Below, one piece after another: positions 5,046 through 8,074 of a DNA stretch of 8,074 bases. Under the pieces are notes generated by a model. The model saw only the letters and a program-made list of their open reading frames with translations, made no database searches and was not told the DNA's origin. Numbering within the stretch: position 1 is the stretch's first letter; every line of letters starts with the position of its first letter. Origin of the DNA: Neptunomonas sp. (GTDB taxonomy: Bacteria > Pseudomonadota > Gammaproteobacteria > Pseudomonadales > Balneatricaceae); NCBI GenBank assembly GCA_004195305.1, contig SDWN01000880.1:1-8074 (forward strand). The letters run 5' to 3'. The translations under genes were made by a program, and so were the position numbers.

Positions 5046-5723
5046 ATGGATCGTAAAATACCCCTGGTAATACTGGCTGTTGTCTTGGTCCTGCTGGCGC
5101 TGGCAATTCTTGCGCCTGGAGGCCGCAAAGTTGATACCGCTCCCAAGCTGCCCTGGCAGATAGAGATACTTGCCGATGGCGCCCCCCGGGTGTTCGAGCT
5201 CACCTTAGGCCAGACCCCGCTCAACCAGGCGGTACAACTGCTCTCAAAAGCGCCCACACTCAGTCTGTTTCGCTCCCCTGAGGGCGTATTCAGTATCGAA
5301 GCCTACTTCCAGCGAGTCGCACTGAGCGGCTTACGCGCCGACTTCATCCTGACCCTGGAAATCGATCAGGTGATCGCTGCGCAAATATTCGAGCGCGGGC
5401 TGCGCATCAGTCAACTCAGCAGTGGCGGAAAAAAGGTTAATCTGGCCAGCAACGATGTCGACCTGGCCATGTCCAGCCCCATCCGCCATATCACCTATAT
5501 CCCCGCTACCGACTTAGACGCCACATTAATCGAACGCTATTTTGGCAAGCCAGAGCGGATCATCGATGACCCTGCAGGCGGAAAACACTGGTTATACCCC
5601 GATAAAGGGCTGGATATCACCCTCAACCCGGAGACCAAAGAGGTGTTCCAGTATGTCCATCTGCAGCACTTTAACCAACTGCTGGAGCCGCTGCTAAACA
5701 GTGCTCCGGTAGCCAAGCACTAG
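5046..5723 (+). CDS. Unrecognised membrane-anchored periplasmic protein
   Basis: I do not recognise this 225-residue protein. After a basic start (MDRK) comes one membrane segment (5-23) with no lipobox or convincing signal-peptidase site, so it is probably an N-terminal anchor with about 200 residues in the periplasm. The protein has no cysteine at all, excluding lipoprotein modification, disulfides and cysteine-based copper binding. The soluble part is strand-rich. Two stretches look alike in plan: 50-105 (FELTLGQTPLNQAVQLL, then strands) and 149-204 (LDATLIERYFGKPERI, then HWLYPDKGLDITL and KEVFQYV). The second resembles the helix-helix-strand pattern of SmpA/BamE-like lobes (FGKP, GG..HWLYPDKGLDI), a resemblance only. 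AGGA lies 8 nt before the ATG. It converges on ccoS with just 4 nt between the stop codons. Function unassigned; a role in the envelope or oxidase assembly is a guess from position. Confidence 0.85.
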   Translation: MDRKIPLVILAVVLVLLALAILAPGGRKVDTAPKLPWQIEILADGAPRVFELTLGQTPLNQAVQLLSKAPTLSLFRSPEGVFSIEAYFQRVALSGLRADFILTLEIDQVIAAQIFERGLRISQLSSGGKKVNLASNDVDLAMSSPIRHITYIPATDLDATLIERYFGKPERIIDDPAGGKHWLYPDKGLDITLNPETKEVFQYVHLQHFNQLLEPLLNSAPVAKH

Positions 5724-5727
5724 CACC

Positions 5728-5958
5728 TCAGCGATCGTGCTGGGGAGCATCAGGCTCCGGCGAATCCGCACCCGAGCCCGACTGCGGGTCCGGCCGGGCA
5801 ACAACCTCGCTGTCATCCAGGTCATCATCCATCAAAATGCGATGAGCTTCACCCTGAAGATCATCGTACTGGCCGCTCTTAGCAGCCCAGAAAAACACCC
5901 CGACGCCCACCAACCCCATCAGAATCATGCCTGGGATAAGGCCGTAAATCACTTCCAT
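5728..5958 (-). CDS. ccoS: cbb3-type cytochrome oxidase assembly protein CcoS
   Basis: Small single-span membrane protein needed for insertion of heme b and copper into CcoN, the catalytic subunit of cbb3 cytochrome oxidase. The 76 residues show a membrane segment at about 4-25 (IYGLIPGMILMGLVGVGVFF), followed by the family hallmark FWAAKSGQYDDLQGEAHRIL (23-42) and the acidic MDDDLDD. The C-terminal tail from about residue 50 is a low-complexity stretch rich in P, S, D and E, longer than the hallmark part needs and probably disordered. AAGGAG lies 7 nt upstream of the ATG. It is downstream of ccoI on the same strand with a 77-nt gap, the usual ccoI-ccoS order. Its stop is 4 nt from the stop of the opposing gene. 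Confidence 0.93.
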   Translation of the reverse strand: MEVIYGLIPGMILMGLVGVGVFFWAAKSGQYDDLQGEAHRILMDDDLDDSEVVARPDPQSGSGADSPEPDAPQHDR

Positions 5959-6035
5959 ACCACGACTCCTTATCGATAATGACTAACCCGATCGCTCATG
6001 CCTAACCCGCTGCGACACAGATTAAAACTAGCCGA

Positions 6036-8074
6036 TCAAGAACGACGAAACAGGGTTCCGATCCGAGCCGCATTGCCGATCACCAACAAAGAACTGATCG
6101 GCATGGTTATCGCGGCCACCAACGGCGTCACCAGCCCCATCATCGCCAAAGGCACCATAATACTGTTATAGCCTATCGACAACGCAATATTCTGCCGCAC
6201 CGTGCGTAGGGTCCGTTGCGATAAACGCGTCGCCAGGTCAATCAACTGCAAATCATTTCCCAGCAGCACGATATCGGCACTGGCGATCGAGACATCGGTG
6301 CCTGATCCCAGCGCAATACCGACTGCGGCTCGCACCAATGCTGGCGCGTCGTTAATGCCGTCTCCGATCATGACCACCTCTTCACCCTGGCGCTGTAGCT
6401 CAGCAATGGTACGGTCCTTATCTTCTGGCAAAACCTCGGCAATAACCTCCATACCGCCTAATTGCTCGGCGACTGCCTCGGCAGTCTGACGCCGGTCACC
6501 ACTGAGCAATGTCAGCCGTGCCCCCTGCTGCCTGAGGCTCTGGATCAACGCCGGTGCGCCTGAACGCAACCGGTCCTCGAGTGCGATGAGCGCAACCTCT
6601 TCTCCCGCTACCGCCACTCGTACCGAGCCAATCGACCGAGCATCCAGATCAACGGCGCGAAGCTCTAATTCAGGACTCCGCTTTACGCCGTTGTGATCCA
6701 GCCAAGCGGGCGTGCCGATACAGATCACCTGACCGTCGCTCAGGCCCAGAACCCCCAGGCCCGAACGACTGATGAAGTGATCGGCGGCGGCTTTCTGAAA
6801 ACGGATCTGCTGCTGCTCCGCACAGCGGACAATCGATGCGGCAACGGGATGTTCGGACAAACTCTCGATCGCCGCCAACTGTCCCAGCAAGATCGCCAAG
6901 GGCGCGGATAGCGGCGCCTCATCCGCAGAGACTACCCACCGGTCTGTTGCCGTGATCAGTTCAGCGAGCTGGATACGGCCTTCGGTCAGGGTCCCCGTTT
7001 TGTCGAAAACAAAGTGGCGTATGCCCGACAACCGTTCCAGCACCTCGCCATTTTTAACCAGAATACCGTGCCGTGCACCCAACCCAGACGCCACCGCGAT
7101 CGACATGGGGGTTGCCATACCAAAGGCACAGGGGCAGGTGATGATCAGCACCGAGGTTGCGACCAGCAACGCTTGCTCGACACCGGCATCAAACCACCAG
7201 GCAAAACTTACTACCGCCAGCGACAGGGTAATGACCACAAACCAGGGAACAATGCGATCCGCCAAGCGCTGAATCGGCGCACGACTTGCCTGCGCATCTT
7301 CAACCAGATGGATGATTCGACCCAAGGCGCTGTCTTGCAGCAGCCCTGTCACTTCGACAACCAGACTGCCGCTACCATTGAGCGTGCCGGTATTGACCTG
7401 AGCACCTACAAATTTAGCAACAGGCGCTGATTCACCGGTAAGCATCGCCTCATCCACCCGGCTGCGGCCTTTGCTAACCAGCCCATCAACCGGAACTCGC
7501 TCACCCGGTTTAACCAACACCCGGTCACCCACCTTGATCGCCCTGATAGCAACCAACTCAGACTGCTCACCCTGATCGGAAGCGATCAGCCGGGTCGCGA
7601 CTCTGGGCTGCATATCGAGTAAGCGCTGGGTAGACGCCAGCGCCTTACGCTTGGAGATCGCCTCCAGATAGCGCCCAATCAGGATAACGAACAGAAAATT
7701 CACTACCGTATCAAAATAAACCTCACCCACTGGCGAACCCGTAAAGGTGATATAACAGGAGTATAGATAGGTGACCGACGCACCGATGGCGATGGGCAGG
7801 TCCATTCCGGGACGCAGATTACGCACCCCATACCAGGCGCCTTTAAAAAAAGGAAAACCGGAGTACGCCAGCGTAGGCGTCGCGATCAGCAGACCTATCC
7901 AGTGAAACAGGCTACGAAACTCGCCCTGGTCTGCGCCGCTATAGAGCGCGATCGAGATCCACATCAGGTTCATCATCGCAAAGGCGGCAAAGCCCATCCG
8001 ATAGAGCAGCTGACGATAGACTTTTTTATAACTATCTTCGGCGCTATTGGGGTCGAAGGGGATCGCTTTATAAC
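6036..8074 (-). CDS. ccoI: Copper-translocating P1B-type ATPase CcoI (N-terminus beyond the window edge)
   Basis: Cu(I)-transporting ATPase of the CcoI/FixI/CopA2 group, which moves copper across the inner membrane for loading cbb3 oxidase. The frame has no stop up to the right edge, so about 25 residues (including AIPFDPNSAED) precede the first visible Met at 7997; the usual N-terminal metal-binding domain lies outside. Counted from that Met: membrane segments near 1-85 and 95-112, actuator motif TGES (187-190), the metal site CPC (288-290) in ITCPCAFGMATP, phosphorylation site DKTGT (D332), the SEHP nucleotide-binding motif (381-384), GDGINDAP (545-552), and the Cu(I)-selective residues Y610-N611 in helix 7 and M632-x2-S635-S636 in helix 8. 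All catalytic signatures are intact. ccoS follows. The pairing with ccoS and the MMNLMWISIALYSG segment favour CcoI over a copper-resistance CopA. Confidence 0.95.
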   Translation of the reverse strand, partial: YKAIPFDPNSAEDSYKKVYRQLLYRMGFAAFAMMNLMWISIALYSGADQGEFRSLFHWIGLLIATPTLAYSGFPFFKGAWYGVRNLRPGMDLPIAIGASVTYLYSCYITFTGSPVGEVYFDTVVNFLFVILIGRYLEAISKRKALASTQRLLDMQPRVATRLIASDQGEQSELVAIRAIKVGDRVLVKPGERVPVDGLVSKGRSRVDEAMLTGESAPVAKFVGAQVNTGTLNGSGSLVVEVTGLLQDSALGRIIHLVEDAQASRAPIQRLADRIVPWFVVITLSLAVVSFAWWFDAGVEQALLVATSVLIITCPCAFGMATPMSIAVASGLGARHGILVKNGEVLERLSGIRHFVFDKTGTLTEGRIQLAELITATDRWVVSADEAPLSAPLAILLGQLAAIESLSEHPVAASIVRCAEQQQIRFQKAAADHFISRSGLGVLGLSDGQVICIGTPAWLDHNGVKRSPELELRAVDLDARSIGSVRVAVAGEEVALIALEDRLRSGAPALIQSLRQQGARLTLLSGDRRQTAEAVAEQLGGMEVIAEVLPEDKDRTIAELQRQGEEVVMIGDGINDAPALVRAAVGIALGSGTDVSIASADIVLLGNDLQLIDLATRLSQRTLRTVRQNIALSIGYNSIMVPLAMMGLVTPLVAAITMPISSLLVIGNAARIGTLFRRS

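Noticed and set aside
4970..5257. Minus-strand 95-codon frame at the start of the 5046 gene
   Set aside because: It overlaps the promoter region and the N-terminal coding part of the better-supported plus-strand gene, and its composition looks non-coding.
5970..5999. Nine-codon minus-strand ORF (MSDRVSHYR) whose stop overlaps the ccoS ribosome site
   Set aside because: It could couple translation to ccoS, but it has no convincing ribosome site and such short frames arise by chance. A direct repeat CTAACCCG (5983-5990 and 6002-6009) nearby was also too short to interpret.

Overview
The window is about 8 kb of ordinary-looking chromosome from a gammaproteobacterium, probably a marine or aquatic member near Oceanospirillales/Pseudomonadales. 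The basis is the E. coli/Pseudomonas-like RlmM, FNR/Anr, TusA and ProQ proteins, the cbb3-oxidase assembly genes ccoI and ccoS, and moderate GC with uniform codon use. I see no mobile element, CRISPR array, tRNA or rRNA. Both edges cut a gene: proQ-family at the left, ccoI at the right.

Layout, left to right. (1) 1-626, minus strand: tusA (sulfur carrier) followed by a ProQ/FinO-domain RNA chaperone. (2) 627-787: divergent intergenic region with two tight hairpins, one flanked by U-tracts in both directions. (3) 788-1072, plus: small antibiotic-biosynthesis-monooxygenase (ABM) fold protein. (4) 1115-2176, minus: rlmM, whose perfect TATAAT lies only 8 nt before its ATG. (5) 2177-2591: a 415-nt region without a gene. 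(6) 2592-4122, plus: an FNR/Anr-type oxygen sensor with all four cluster cysteines, a strong terminator, then a TauE/SafE-like (COG2836-type) membrane protein. (7) 4264-4812, minus: unrecognised four-helix membrane protein. (8) 5046-5723, plus: unrecognised membrane-anchored periplasmic protein. (9) 5728-8074, minus: ccoS and the copper P-type ATPase ccoI (partial).

How the genes fit together. CcoI, CcoS, the TauE/SafE-like protein and FNR/Anr form the usual microaerobic module: FNR/Anr senses oxygen, while CcoI, CcoS and the small membrane protein serve copper delivery and assembly of the high-affinity cbb3 oxidase. In pseudomonads these genes typically run in one direction. Here the module is split into two convergent-facing halves separated by two oppositely oriented orphan genes. 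Those two orphans are the best candidates for something undescribed in this window. The left third (tusA, proQ, ABM, rlmM) is housekeeping RNA and sulfur metabolism without an obvious functional tie to the respiration block. I found no convincing new multi-gene system.
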